From: Nageia nagi
Taxonomy: Eukaryota > Pinophyta
Assembly: GCA_050084985.1 (NCBI GenBank)
Contig: JBITNC010000001.1
Coordinates: 9,548,001 to 9,612,000, forward strand
Length of the DNA: 64,000 bases
Direction: 5' to 3'
The notes beneath the pieces were generated by a model. That model saw only the letters and a list, made by a program, of their open reading frames with translations. It searched no databases and was not told the DNA's origin. A program made the translations under genes and the position numbers. Below are positions 1 through 10,902 of this stretch, in pieces; position 1 is the stretch's first letter; the number at the start of each line of letters is the position of its first letter.

Positions 1-665
1 GGTACATCGATGACTAGGACCACACTTTTCATCACAATTGTAACAAAGACCCTTCTCTCTACACTCTTTCATTTCCTTAAGGGTAATTCACTTGATTGTT
101 AGTGATCAACTAAGTTTGGGAGAAATTGAAGGATCTTATGGTTTGATAAATTGTTTCTTCACCTAACATCTTTTAGCATTGAATTTATCTTCAGCAAGTT
201 TGGCTAATGCAATTGCATCCATCATCATTTTTGGATTGAACATCTTCACTTCCACTCAAATCTCATCCTTTAAGCTACTGATAAAGTAACTTTTGAAAAA
301 TAAGTCATCCAACCCTTCAGTATGATTCACAAGTTTTTCAAACTAAGCTTGATATTCCTTAACTGATGAAGTTTGTGAAATATTATAGTCACTTTGATCA
401 AATCTTCATAGTCATTTGGAATAAATAAAAAAAGAATATTTTTTGTGAAATCTCCACATAAAGGGGTTTCATTTTCCTCCTCAAACCATTGGTACCATTG
501 GATGACCTCTTATTCAAGGTTAAATGATGTAATATTGATCTTCTATGCCTTGGTAATTTGATTCAGTGATAAGTATTATTCTACTTTATAAATCCATCCA
601 ATTGGATCTTTACCATAAAATTTTAAAAATTCCATATTGGTCATTTGAGGGAGAATAGATGTTTG
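1..665 (-). pseudogene. Ty3/gypsy gag remnant with zinc knuckle
   Basis: Read on the minus strand, this stretch gives a broken gypsy Gag (capsid/nucleocapsid). From its N-terminal side (high coordinates) it shows MEFLKFYGKDPIGWIYKVE near 592-650, WYQWFEEE near 475-500, then EYQAQ/FEKLVNHTEGLDDLF near 300-360, MFNPKMMMDAIALAKLAE near 190-245, and a zinc knuckle LCYNCDEKCGPSHRC at about 10-54. That order is typical of plant gypsy Gag. Stops occur (for example between LKDEI and VEVKMF). The window edge cuts the element before protease. At about 665-690 it abuts a plus-strand copia pol fragment with no LTR between them, so the junction is a truncation or rearrangement. The family call is firm; the lineage (chromovirus-like from the knuckle form) is inference. 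Confidence 0.75.
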
Positions 666-689
666 TTGAATACCTTAGTGTGTCTGATA

Positions 690-1600
690 TGGTTATCCCA
701 TCTATGAAGAGAAAGAAGAGGAGCAACCACCACTAGTATCATCCAAATTATCAAATCATTAGAGATCCTAATTTGTATGTTCAAATAAGAACAAGTGTTG
801 TTCAAACACAAGAGCATATCAATTATGAATTATTATCTCATTTTTAACCCAAGAATGTTACTAAAGCAAGTAAAGATAAAAGTTGGGTACTAGAAATGAA
901 AGAAGAATTAAATTAGATTGTAAATAATAAGACATGAGAGCTACTTCCTATACTAGCAAATAAAAATATCATTAATACAAAATGGGTATTTTGGAATAAG
1001 CTAAATGAAGAAGGAAAGATGGTTATAAACAAATCCAAACTTATCTATAAAGTCAATTCTCAAGTGGAAGGAATTTATTTTGAAGAAAATTTTACACCAG
1101 TCATAAGATTAGAAGCAATTAGGATGTTTCTAGCATTAGCAGCATACAAGAACTTCAAAGTACACCAAATGGATTTCAAATATGACTTTTTGAATGGTAA
1201 TCTGGAGGAAGAAGTATACATTGAAAAATTGAATGTATTTCAGCTGGCAAAATATCCCAACATAGTTTATAAATTGAAAAAGAATTTGTATGGCTTAAAA
1301 CAAGCACCCTATGTATGGTATTCAAGATTGGATAATTATTGTCTATAGCAAAGTTTTAAAAAGGTTATGGTATATAGCTAGCAATCTATATATCAAAACT
1401 GAATCTAACTATCAACTTATCATTATTGTATATGTATATGATATCATATTTGGTAGATTTAAAGATGAAATATGCAAGAAATTTGCTAATCAAATGCAAA
1501 ATGAATTTGAAATATTAATGGTTGATGAGTTATCATACTTTCTAGGTCTGCAAGTGAATTAACTAGATAAAGGTAAATTCATATCTCAAATTAAATTAAG
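690..1600 (+). pseudogene. Sirevirus-like copia RT remnant (copy A)
   Basis: This is the reverse transcriptase part of a Ty1/copia polyprotein, beginning abruptly in the integrase-RT linker at about 690 (matching 11921 of copy C). Visible RT blocks are VRLEAIRMFLALAAYKNF (about 1105-1160), FLNGNLEEEVYIE (1190-1230), LKKNLYGLKQAP (1275-1310) and LSYFLGLQV (1530-1560). The catalytic YVDD reads YVYD at 1431-1442, so one catalytic Asp is lost. A frameshift falls near 1320-1370. No full ORF remains. The 5' truncation directly abuts a minus-strand gypsy gag. RT would copy element RNA into cDNA; this copy cannot. Confidence 0.85.
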
Positions 1601-2275
1601 CAAATAAGATAATTCATCTACTATTGATCAAAATCTATATAGATATATGATTGGTAGCTTTTTATATTTAATCACATCTAGGCTAGATATATTGCAAGTA
1701 GTTTGTATGGTTCCATTATTTCAAGCAACTCCAAAGGAAACTCATGTTATTGTAGTAAAAAGAATTTTTTAGATATGTTCGGGGAACTATGGAGTATGGA
1801 ATATGGCCTCCCAAAGGTAAAAAAATTCACACTCTTTTCCTATTTTGATGCTTATTGGTCCAAATGTATTGATGATACAAAAAGCACACTAGAGGTTTTT
1901 TCTATTTAGGTGACAAGCTTATTGCATGGCACAGTAAAAAGCAAAATTTAGTATCTTTTTTTATAGTATAAGTAGAGTATATTGCAGTAGCATCATGTTG
2001 CTCTCAAGTATTTTGGATGAAACAAACTTTGAAATATATTATAATTGGCTTTAATGAACCAATATCTATACTATGTGATAACACCAATGTAATAAGCATT
2101 TCCAAGAATCCAATTATGCATTTTAGAACCAAGCACATAGGCATTTGGTGTCACTTTTTGAAAAAGAAGGTTGCAAAAGGGGAAGTCCAGTTGGATCTAA
2201 TGTACCAAACCATTGTCCAAGGAAGTATTTTAATATCTTTACCATAAATTGGGAATGGTCATTCTTCTCAAAAAC
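1600..2275 (+). pseudogene. Copia RNase H and connection-domain remnant (copy A)
   Basis: This continues copy A. About 100 bp found in copy C (near 12935-13030) are missing at about 1600. Visible are MIGSFLYLITSR (about 1648-1690), LFSYFDAYWSKCIDD (1840-1875), the primer-grip-like AWHSKKQNL (1924-1950), and the RNase H tail ILCDNTNVISISKNP (2065-2115) followed by RTKHIGIW. The CAA at 2023-2025 is intact where copy C has a stop, which helps date the copy C lesion. Several stops and a frameshift make it non-functional. Confidence 0.8.
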
Positions 2276-2858
2276 TAGCTAGCCATAAGTGGCATATTAT
2301 CAAGAGGAGAATCTTCAACTGTCTATCTTTTTTCACACAAATTTAGCTTTGATAGTTGTATTTAATTTTTACTAATATTAGTGTCTATAGATAAGGGGAG
2401 CATATTATTTATTGTTATGGATAAATCCTATAAACTTGATAAGTTTTGCATAATGTTATTTATTTAAAATGTTGGACTATGAGTTTTGTTTCTATGGTGT
2501 TGGCTTTGATCTTGGCTACTGTTGTTGGTGACTAAGATTGCTAGAAATAAGAGCAAGCTTAGTGTATTTATTTGTAACCTATTACTTATTGTTGATAATG
2601 TTTATTTTACTCAACTAATGTGTATGGTGAAGTGTTCAAGTCCATCATTATGTTGCTATACTTGCCAAATTATTAATTATTCAAACATGTTATTTCAATA
2701 TTTCATGTTGACTAAAGGAGTATTGGCAAGTTTGTTATGTCTTTATACTATTATCTTTGACATTGTTGCCAAAAAGGGGGAGAGTGGTTAGGTTGTTCTA
2801 ATTTTCTTGAGTTTGGTTAAGTTTGGCATATTTTGACAACAATTCCAAAAGGGGATAT
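2276..2858 (+). other. Copia 3' non-coding spacer with repeated polypurine tracts (copy A)
   Basis: There is no gene here. The spacer between RNase H and LTR1 carries three purine-rich tracts: ataaggggagcat near 2391-2403, gccaaaaagggggagag near 2767-2783, and ccaaaaggggata at 2845-2857, directly before LTR1. Equivalent tracts occur in copies B and C. Repeated polypurine tracts upstream of the 3' LTR are a known trait of the Sirevirus lineage. An 89-codon frame at 2522-2791 is not conserved between copies and I do not call it a gene. Confidence 0.6.
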
Positions 2859-4381
2859 TGCTAGCCATTTGTCTAATTTATGTTATCATTATTTTCAAAG
2901 AAGTACACTTGGATGCAATCATGTTAAAAGATCTTACGTAGACAAATATAGGCTTATGCGATGAAGATTGAGCTTATGGAATGTTAATAGCACTTATTCA
3001 ATGGTAACAACCTTTATGCAATGAAGAATGAGCTTATGTGGTGGTAATATCCCTTATGCAATGAAGAATGACATTGTGTGATGGTAAAAACCCTTATATG
3101 ATGGTAACATCCCTTATGCAATGAATAATGAGCTTGTGTAATGGTAATAACCATTATAAAGTGGTAACATACCTTATGCAGTGAAGAATGAGCTTGTACA
3201 GTGGTTACAACCCTTATGCAGTGAGGCAAAGACTTATGTAGTGAAGGAGAAAAATTGTTATATGGTAGAGATAGTTGTTATGCGATAGAGACAAGTGTAT
3301 GCAGTAGAGACAGGTGTTATGTAGTGAGAATAAATATTATGCAATAGAGATAGGTGTTATGAGATGAAGGAGAGACCATCAAGAAATGATGTTATAGGTG
3401 AATATGTAAAAAGGAAGCATTATGTGGAGAGGAAGTACCTTATATAGAGAGGAAGTGCCTTATATAGAGTAGCAAGTTCTTGTGTAGAAGATTTGAGGTT
3501 TATGCGATTAAGGCCCTATGTAAAGACACAAAAAATTATGTGGAGAATACAACTCTTATTTATTGAAGATTAGTATTATGTGAAGATTTTGGAATCTAGT
3601 AAGTTTAAGCACCAACATGTGGTAGTCAATATGAATCATGAGATAAGGTACTGGTAATCATCTAGGGATCTCGAACATCTTTGTAGGTTTACATTACAAT
3701 TTAGGGAACCTAAAGAGACTAGACTTCAGATCATTAAGGAAGATGAATGAGTGGTTGGAGTTATATAGTGTTATGGGAAGACAAATAAACTTGTAATGAA
3801 AATAAAATTAGGAACTATGTAATGTTGTGTGCAAGATGAAGAGATGTGGGAGTTGAATGTGTTTTCATGAGTAAACCATCATTGAAGAACAAACTATAAC
3901 ATATTAACAATGAGCACATAATGGAGGCTATGAGGACTAATTTTAAATATCTAATAGTGATATCTGGGATTGAAAAATACTAAGCTAGACTAGTGAGGAT
4001 CTTTTGTAATAGAATTGGCAAGTTTACCAAAAATCTTGCTTCTATAATTTGTTAATTTGGTACTTGCCAAGGGGGTTAGTGCTCCTATTAGTTGGTATTG
4101 ATAAACTAGGGGTTAGTGCTTCTTTTGATTAGTGTTGATAAATTATTTATAAATTTAATGCTTTGATTTGGTTGTATTTGGATGGGAGTCAAAGTAGTAT
4201 TACTTGGGAATGTAACCACATTAGTGAACCTCATTATATTTTATGTCATATGATGCATTTTTATGGTGATTTTTCTAATTATTTTAAACAAATACTATCT
4301 TCTTTAAAATATATAGTTAAAGAACTAAGTTTTAATCCTTCACTTACTCACCCCCTTCTAAGTATCACTTGGAGAATAACA
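2859..4381 (+). repeat. Sirevirus-like LTR 1 (3' LTR of copy A)
   Basis: Long terminal repeat of about 1523 bp, starting TGCTAG directly after a polypurine tract and ending ...GGAGAATAACA. It aligns along its length with 7312-8822 and 14312-15697, including a shared end (CACTTGGAGAA). Its middle is filled by a 20-bp-period array (2952-3600). Open frames inside it are repeat artefacts. What follows (4382 on) is the same sequence that follows LTR3, see findings. Confidence 0.85.
2952..3600 (+). repeat. 20-bp-period tandem array inside LTR 1
   Basis: About 30 degenerate units of almost exactly 20 bp, each beginning with a form of CTTATGYRRTG, for example cttatgcaatgaagaatgag, cttatgtggtggtaatatcc and cttatgcagtgaagaatgag. 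Two unit flavours alternate in the first half (…GAAGAATGAG and …GGTAATAACC); later units change to TTATGCRRTAGAGAYAGGTG. Because 20 is not a multiple of 3, this is not a coding repeat. The same array occurs in LTR2 and LTR3. Confidence 0.85.
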
Positions 4382-4422
4382 ATGTGACCAGACAAAAATG
4401 CCCACTGGTAACCAAAATAGAT

Positions 4423-4434
4423 GCTCGGATACCA
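4423..4434 (-). promoter_or_regulatory. Copia primer-binding site (minus strand)
   Basis: On the minus strand the 12 bases TGGTATCCGAGC lie 2 nt after the LTR end at 4437. They match the usual plant copia PBS TGGTATCAGAGC (initiator tRNA-Met) with one change, and identify 4437-4860 as a 5' LTR. Confidence 0.75.
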
Positions 4435-4436
4435 TT

Positions 4437-4860
4437 TGTTAAGAACCTAATAGAATTGAAAGGGGATTTTACCATGAATACTAAAGGAAATACTAAAATA
4501 CAAAATATCTAGTAGATTCAAAGTGCAACAAGTAAAGCAATCAAAGTAATGCATTTAGATTAACAATGAGATAAGGAACAAAATAATTTTATTAATAGCA
4601 ATATGAATTACATACCACTTTGAGGGGGATTACTCCTTATAATTCAAAAGATAATTGATTTTCTAGAATGATTCTCTTTACCCCTCTTACAAATATTTAT
4701 AAACTTCCTACCTTAATCCTAATTGGTAGTTTAATTCAAAATGATAATTCACCTTACAAAAATATAACAATTCACATTACTATTTAGCACAACTTACTAA
4801 TTAAAATAATTACTAATTATAATTAAACCTAATTAAATATTAGGATGTGGGATCCTAACA
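4437..4860 (-). repeat. Copia 5' LTR, ~424 bp, minus strand (copy 1)
   Basis: On the minus strand this begins TGTTAGGATCCCACATCC and ends GGTTCTTAACA, giving matched TGTTA…TAACA ends, with a PBS immediately after. It is homologous to 15753-16169. Only about 40 bp of internal sequence remain (4382-4422) before the plus-strand LTR1 begins, so the Sirevirus-like element landed just inside this element, or a rearrangement joined them. Confidence 0.8.
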
Positions 4861-5362
4861 TTATTTGATTATAGATATATATATGATTTATTTGTTGTGA
4901 AATATTTTCATTTGATAAATTAATGTTATAATTACTAAACATGATTTGATAAAGTATCTAAATAATTTAGGTAAACAAAAGATGAAAATATGTCAAACTT
5001 TATGCTAGTTAAACTTTGGCATAAGCTATATCCTATTTTCAAATATGTGAGGCCATGATTAGAACAAGAAGACTAGGATTGGTTGATTGTAGTTGGATTC
5101 ATAGGAGTCACATATGCATAGTTGGTGCACTACAATAAAGTCTACATGATGTCACTCTATGAGCATTGGTATGAGGATAAATGCACCTTCTATTTCCTAA
5201 CAAGGGAGGTGAGTATCATACTTAAGGATGTTTATTAGCTCTTCAAGATTTTGATAAGGGAAGAGATAATCATAGTTACCTCTAAGATAGATATAATAAT
5301 TAGATTCATAGGTGAGGACTAGTTGAAATGGGATGTTAGCAAGGGAATGATGGAGTACAAGA
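4861..5362 (+). pseudogene. Plant-mobile-domain-like remnant (copy 1, truncated)
   Basis: This segment aligns with 16170-16676. A plus-strand reading gives FYFLTREVSIILKDVY (about 5180-5230), then LFKILIREE and RFIGED. This resembles the segment of plant mobile domain (aminotransferase-like, PMD) proteins in which a cysteine/histidine-aromatic stretch precedes GE-T-TLEDV and a G-P-I-RGE motif. It contains stops. At about 5360 it passes without an LTR into copia pol (copy B); the shared gaaggaaag sequence at the join suggests recombination at microhomology. The PMD call rests on recollection of motif shape and is tentative. Confidence 0.4.
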
Positions 5363-6725
5363 AGGAAAGTTGGTTAGAAACAAAGCCAAACTTGTCTATA
5401 AAGGTTATCCTCAAGTGGAAGGAATTGATTTTGAAGAAACTTTTGCACTAATCACATGATTAGAAGTAATTCAAAGGTCTCTAGAATTAGCAGTATACAA
5501 GAACTTCAAAATACACCAAATGGGTGTCAAATATACCTTTTTGAATGGCAATCTAGAGGAAGAAGTATACATTGAACAAGAAGATGGATTTCAACTGGAA
5601 AAATATCCCAACATGGTTTGTAAATTGAAAAAGGCTTTGTATTGATTAAAATAATCACCTTGAGCATTGTGTTCAAGTTTGGATAACTATCTTCTATAAC
5701 AAAGGTTTTCAAAGGGTATGGTAGATAGAAATTTATATGACAAAATTGAATCTAACTATAAACTTATCATTATTTTCTATGTAGATGATATCATATTTGG
5801 TGGATGCAAAGATGAAATATTCAAGGATTTTTCTAATTAGATGCAAAATGAATTTGAAATGTTAATGGTTGGTGAGTTATCATACTTTATAGGTTTGCAA
5901 GTGAGTCAACTAGATTAAGGCATATCCATATCTTAAACCAAATATGTGAAAGAAATGTTGAATAAGTTTAACATTGAGGATAGTAAACTAGTAACCACTC
6001 CCATGATAACCACTTGTAAGTTAAGAAAAGAGAAAAATTCACCTAATGTTTATCAAACTCTATATAGATATATAATTGGTGGCTTGTTATATTTAACTAC
6101 CTATAGACTAGACATATTGTAAGCAATTTGTATGGTTTCAATATTTCAAGAAGTTCTAAAGGGAACTCATGTTATTGTAGTAAAAAGAATTTCTAGATAT
6201 CTTTGGGGAACTATGGATTATGGAATATGGCATCCCAAAGGTAAGTAATTCACACTCTTTTCCTATTTTGATGTTGATTTGGCCAAATGTATTGATGACA
6301 AAAAAAGCACAAATGAATGTGCTTTCTATTTAGATGATAGGCTTGTAGCATGGCACAGTAAAAAATAAGATTCAATATCTTTATCTACAACAAAAGCATA
6401 GTATATTGCAAGAAATTCATATTTGTCTTAGGTATTGTGGATAAAACAAACTTTCAATTATCTTGGAATTCACTTTAATGAACCTATATCTATATTGTGT
6501 GACAACACCAGTGTAATAGGCATTTCCAATAATACAGTAATGCATTCTAGAACCAAGAAAATAGCCATTTGGTATCACTTTTTGAAATAGAAGGCTATAA
6601 AAGGAGAAGTTTAGTTGGATTATATACCTACATCAAAACAAGTAGTTTACATATTCACCAAATTTTTTACCAAATAATTATTTTAATATCTTCACCACAA
6701 ATTAGGAATTATCATTCTTCCCAAA
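5363..6725 (+). pseudogene. Sirevirus-like copia RT-RNase H remnant (copy B)
   Basis: The fragment starts inside RT, equal to about 12361 of copy C. It shows a frame matching RNKAKLVYKG, then QMGVKYTFLNGNLEEEVYIEQ (about 5518-5580), and an intact catalytic YVDD at 5778-5789. GELSYFIGLQVSQ, SKLVTTPM, GGLLYLTT, FSYFDVDLAKCIDDKKST and ILCDNTSVIGISNN follow through RNase H. Many stops are present, often where relatives have Gln. Its 5' half is missing, and it leads through a spacer into LTR2, which also serves as 5' LTR of copy C. Confidence 0.85.
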
Positions 6726-7311
6726 AACTAGCTAGCCATAAGTGGGACAATCTCAGGGGGAGCATATACAATTGTCTACATTTTGTGTTTCAATTTTGGC
6801 TTAGATAGTTGTGTTTAATTTTGATTGAGATTAGTGTTTACAAATAGGGGGAGAATAGTGTTTTTTGTTATAGATAAATCCTATAGAATTTATGACCTAG
6901 GCATAATGTTATTTATTTAAAATACTAGACTATGAGTTTTGTTGTTGTGGTGTTAGGTTTGAACTTGGTTACTATTTTTGGTGACTAAGATTATTGGAAA
7001 TAAGATCAAGCTTTGTGTATTTATTTACAATTGCTACTTACTATTTATAATATTGATTTTACTCAACTAATGTGTGTGGTGAAGTATTAAAGTCCATCAT
7101 CCATGTTGTTGTACTTGCCAAATGGTCAATTATTCAAACTTGTTATCTCAATTTGTCATGTTGGCTGAAGGAGTATTTGTAAATTTGCTATTTCTTGCTA
7201 CTATTATCTTTGATATTATTTCTAAAAAGGGGGAGAGTGGTTAAGTTGTTGTGCTTGCATTGAGTTTGGTTAAGTTTGGAATATATTGAAAATAATGCCA
7301 AAAGGGTATAT
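6726..7311 (+). other. Copia 3' spacer with repeated polypurine tracts (copy B)
   Basis: No gene is seen. Purine tracts occur at about 6753-6766 (tctcagggggagcat), 6843-6857 (aaatagggggagaat), 7224-7239 (aaaaagggggagag) and 7299-7310 (ccaaaagggtata) right before LTR2. They are at positions equivalent to those in copies A and C. Confidence 0.6.
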
Positions 7312-8822
7312 TGATATCCATCTATTTCGGTTATATTTTCATTATGTTAAAGAAGTATAGTTGGATGTTATCATTTCAAAATACCTTATGCTGATAGATA
7401 TAGGATTATGTGGTTAAGGATGATCTTATATGATGGTGACAATTATTATGCATTGGTAATAACCCATATGTGGTAAAGAATGAGCTTTGACGATGGTAAC
7501 AACCCTTATGCAGTGAAGAATGAGCTTATATGATGGTAATAGCCCTTATGTGGTGGTAACAACCTTTATGTAGTGAAGAATGAGCTTATGTGGTGGTAAC
7601 AATCCTTATGCGATGGTAATAGCCCTTATGTAGTGAGTTAAATACTTATGCAATGAGACAAAGACTTATGCAATGAAGGATAATAACTATTATGTGATAG
7701 AGATAGGTGTTATGTGGTAGAGATAGGTGTTATGCAGTCAAAACAACTATTATGTGGTAGAGATAGGTATTATGCAGTAAAGGAGAGATCATTGGGAAAT
7801 GACATCAATAGGTGAATATGTAGAAAGGAAGTGCCTTATTCAAAGAGCAAGTGCCCTATATGGAGAGGAAGTGACTTATGTGAAGAGGAAGTGTCTTATG
7901 CAAAAAGGAAGTGCCTTATGCATAGTAGCAAGTTCTTGTATGAAAGACTCAAGTTTTATGAGATTAAGGCCCTATGTAAAGATACAAAGAATTATGCAGA
8001 GAAGAAAACCCTTATGCAATGAGGACTAGTGTTATGCAAAGAGTTTGGAAGCCAGTAAGTTTAAGCATCAGTATGCATGTAGTTAGTGTGGATCATGAGA
8101 TAAGGTACTAACAATCATCTAGGAAGCTCTAACATCATTTAGGTTTACATTATAGTTTAGGGAATTTGAAGGGAATGGGATTCAAATCGTTAGAGAAGAT
8201 GAATGAGTAGCTGCAATTGTATACTATTCAAGGAAGATAAATAGACTTGTAATGAAAATAAAATTAGGAACTATATAATGTTGTGTGCAATATGGAGAGT
8301 TATGGGAGTTGAATGTGATTGCATAAGTAGACTATCATTGAAAAATAAACTATCACAAATTGATAATGACAGAAGAATAGAGCTATGAGGATTGATTGCA
8401 TATTTCTAACCAATATAGGTAGGAGTGAAAAATATTGACCTAGAATAGTGAGCATCTTCTGGAATAGAATTGGAAAGTTTGCTAAAAATCTTGCTTTTAT
8501 AATTTTTCAAGTTGGTGCTTATCTAAGGGTGTTGGTGTTTCTATCAATTATTATTGATAAATTAAGGGTTGATGCTGGTAAATTGGTTGTTAAGTTGATG
8601 CTTTGATTTTACTAGATTTGGATGGGATTCCAAGTAGTCTTACTTGAGGATGTAGCCACATTGATGAACCTTATAATATTTAGCATTATGGATGCATACT
8701 TATGGTGATTATTCTAGTTATTTTAAATAAGTACTATTTTCTTTAAAGCATAAAGTTAAAGAACTAAGTTTTAATCTTTCATTAATTCACCCCCCCCTCT
8801 AAGTTTCACTTGGAGAATAATA
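7312..8822 (+). repeat. Sirevirus-like LTR 2 (3' LTR of copy B, 5' LTR of copy C)
   Basis: About 1511 bp, start TGATATCC, end CTTGGAGAATAATA, so the terminal CA has decayed to TA. It is homologous to LTR1 and LTR3. A polypurine tract lies on its left and a primer-binding site on its right, so one LTR serves two adjacent internal regions. Confidence 0.85.
7384..8045 (+). repeat. 20-bp-period tandem array inside LTR 2
   Basis: This array has the same 20-bp periodicity and CTTATGYRRTG core as in LTR1, with alternating …GAAGAATGAG and …GGTAAYARCC units, then TTATGTGGTAGAGATAGGTG units, then …GAGAGGAAGTGC units near 7820-7920. The overlapping open frames at 7799-8029 are produced by the repeat and are not genes. 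Confidence 0.85.
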
Positions 8823-8824
8823 AT

Positions 8825-8837
8825 TGGTATGAGAGCC
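8825..8837 (+). promoter_or_regulatory. Copia primer-binding site of copy C
   Basis: TGGTATGAGAGCC lies 2 nt after the end of LTR2. It differs by one base from the standard plant copia PBS TGGTATCAGAGCC, complementary to the 3' end of initiator tRNA-Met. It would prime minus-strand cDNA synthesis. Confidence 0.85.
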
Positions 8838-8879
8838 AATCCCTATGTTAGGTCTAGTTGACTAAGGGAGATTCAATAT

Positions 8880-9920
8880 GTGATACGATGGAAAGCAATT
8901 AAATTTCTTCTTTAAGAAAATCCACTCTTTTTGATGGAACCAATTATGCCATCCGAAATATAAGAATGCAAAACTACCTACATGCTCTTGGATTTGATAT
9001 ATGGCATCAATGGAAAAAGAATATACAACACCCACCACTCCTCATGCAGATGCAAATAGCAAGAAATTATTTAAATATAATTCTAAAGCAACAAATTCTA
9101 TCATGAGTGGTTTGGTAGATAATGAACTTATAAAGATCATGAGTTGCAAATTAGCTAAATAAATTTGGTACAAGATAGAAAATATTCATGAAGGAGATAA
9201 GAAGATAAAAGAAGCTAAGTTACAAACCTACCAAGAAAGATTTGAAAGATTCTAAATGGATGATGAAGAAGATGTTGCATCCTATCTGTTAAAAGTAAAT
9301 GAAGTCATCAATAATATCATAAGTTTGGAAGAAATGATTAAATATTATATAATTATGAAGAAAGTTGTGAGATCAATCTCTTCAAGATTTTACTCCAAAG
9401 TATCTGCCATCAAAGAAGCTAAAAATGTGAACACTTTCTCCATATATGAAATGTAAGGTTCATTGTCTACCCATGAAATGAGAACTCATAAGGTAAAATC
9501 CTCCAATAAAGAATCTATCTTCAAAGTCTCTAAAAAGGTCAAATCCCATCTTGAATATGATAATGAAAAAGGAATGTTAAATCTAGATCAATCAAACTTT
9601 ATCTCAAAGCTAGAAAGTTGAAATGGAAAATACGAAGGTATGTTACCTTTAAAATGCTTTGGTTTTAGTGATATTGGATATTTTTCTAATAAATGTCCAT
9701 AAAAAGAAAATAATGGTAATAATGAATATACAAGGAAGATCAAAGATAGTAGTTACAGAAACAAAGATAGATTTCTTAGAAAAGAGAATAATAGTAAAAG
9801 AATATTTGTTTCAAAATAAAGTGAAGATGAATCTAAAAGTAGCTCAAATAGTGAATCTAAAGAAGAGAATGATGAATCATTATTTATGGATTTTGAAGAA
9901 AAATAATTAGGAATATGAAT
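8880..9920 (+). pseudogene. Sirevirus-like gag, N-terminal part with first zinc knuckle (copy C)
   Basis: This is a copia Gag. It starts with the typical STLFDGTNYAIRNIRMQNYL and LGFDIWHQW (about 8923-9012), then SIMSGLVDNELIKIM (9100-9140), the UBN2-type core YKIENIHEGDKKIKEAKLQ (9170-9225) and DEEDVASYLLKVNEVINNI (9262-9318). A degraded zinc knuckle CFGFSDIGYFSNKC (about 9654-9698) has lost its second Cys and His. Gag would package element RNA. Stops interrupt it, several at positions that look like former Gln codons (for example RFERF-stop-MDDEED at 9251-9255 and KCP-stop at 9700-9702). Confidence 0.85.
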
Positions 9921-9939
9921 TTATTGTTGATATTGAACA

Positions 9940-10270
9940 AGAGCTTATATCTACTTTAGATTACCTAAATATTACAAGAAGAAGGAATACGAAATTGTTC
10001 AAAAAACTTGAAGATACTAATAGTGAAATTGAAGAAATAAAAGTTAAGTTACAAGAATCCAACAAAACTAAATAAACCTTGTTGCTCCAATTGAATAATA
10101 AAATGGATGATTTTCATAGCTTGGAAGAATTAAACATCACTTTAAGACATAAGATTGAGAAATTATCTCATTTATTCAAGATAAGATCATAGCAATTTGA
10201 TCAAATGTTGAAGGGCCAAATGCATTCGACAATAAAGTTTGGTTTGGAATTTCAATAGGTTTAATCCTTC
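9940..10270 (+). pseudogene. Gag coiled-coil extension (copy C)
   Basis: A lysine/glutamate/leucine-rich segment: KLFKKLEDTNSEIEEIKVKL, then LQLNNKMDDFHSLEELNI and LRHKIEKLSHLF. Spacing of Leu/Ile suggests a coiled coil. A long coiled-coil extension after the first zinc knuckle is a known feature of Sirevirus Gag and supports the lineage assignment. It is broken by several stops. Confidence 0.65.
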
Positions 10271-10499
10271 AATGTAGCTAAAAAATGTCTAGTTAACAAA
10301 AACTCAAATGATTCACAATCTAATAGTGAAAAAAAAATTAAAAAATCTACAATAATCAATATAGAGACTCTCAATAGGATATTAGTGATGGTTTTGTCAA
10401 AGATAAAAAGATGAGGAGAATGTTAAGATGGATAACAACTCAAATCTATCAACAAAACAATTTCTTTAATTCCTACTCTAGATATGACAATCAATTTTA

Positions 10500-10902
10500 T
10501 TGATATTATTATAAATGTAATTATTTTGGTCATATAATGGATATATGTATAATGAATACTCAACCAATAAACTTTGTGCATAAAAAAACTTTCTCTCCTT
10601 TGATGGATTACCCTGTAGAATGCTATCAATATCACAACTATGGGCACACAGCAAAATTTTATAGAAGAAAGATGGTAAATCCATCCAAGGTGAATAAAAA
10701 GGAATTCAAAATAAATGAGCCAAATATTAATAAAAAGAATGCAATAGTTAACATAGCATGGAAAAGGAAAGAGAGTAATGCAATTGAATCATTGATTTGT
10801 CAAGTGGATATTAAAGCTAAAAACAAGCCAAGATCCTATATTATTGATAGCAAGTGTACAAAACATATGATAGGAGATAAACAAAATGAGAATCTACAAT
10901 AA
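10500..10902 (+). pseudogene. Second Gag zinc knuckle and aspartic protease remnant (copy C)
   Basis: An open stretch at 10537-10902 gives CYQYHNYGHTAKFY (about 10621-10662), a second CCHC knuckle in which the second and last Cys are replaced by Tyr. It is followed by a lysine-rich linker and the protease active-site block SYIIDSKCTKHMIGDK (10831-10880). Copia proteases normally read DSG-C-S/T-HM; here Gly has become Lys or Ser, so the enzyme would be inactive. Protease would release Gag and the pol enzymes. Confidence 0.8.

Noticed and set aside
3014-3229. Minus-strand 71-codon frame with repeated HSSLHKGYYHH-like text
   Set aside because: It is a reading of the 20-bp repeat; the period is not a multiple of 3 and there is no family match.
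7799-8029. Two overlapping open frames rich in Lys/Cys
   Set aside because: They are produced by the 20-bp LTR array and are not conserved in phase in LTR1 or LTR3.
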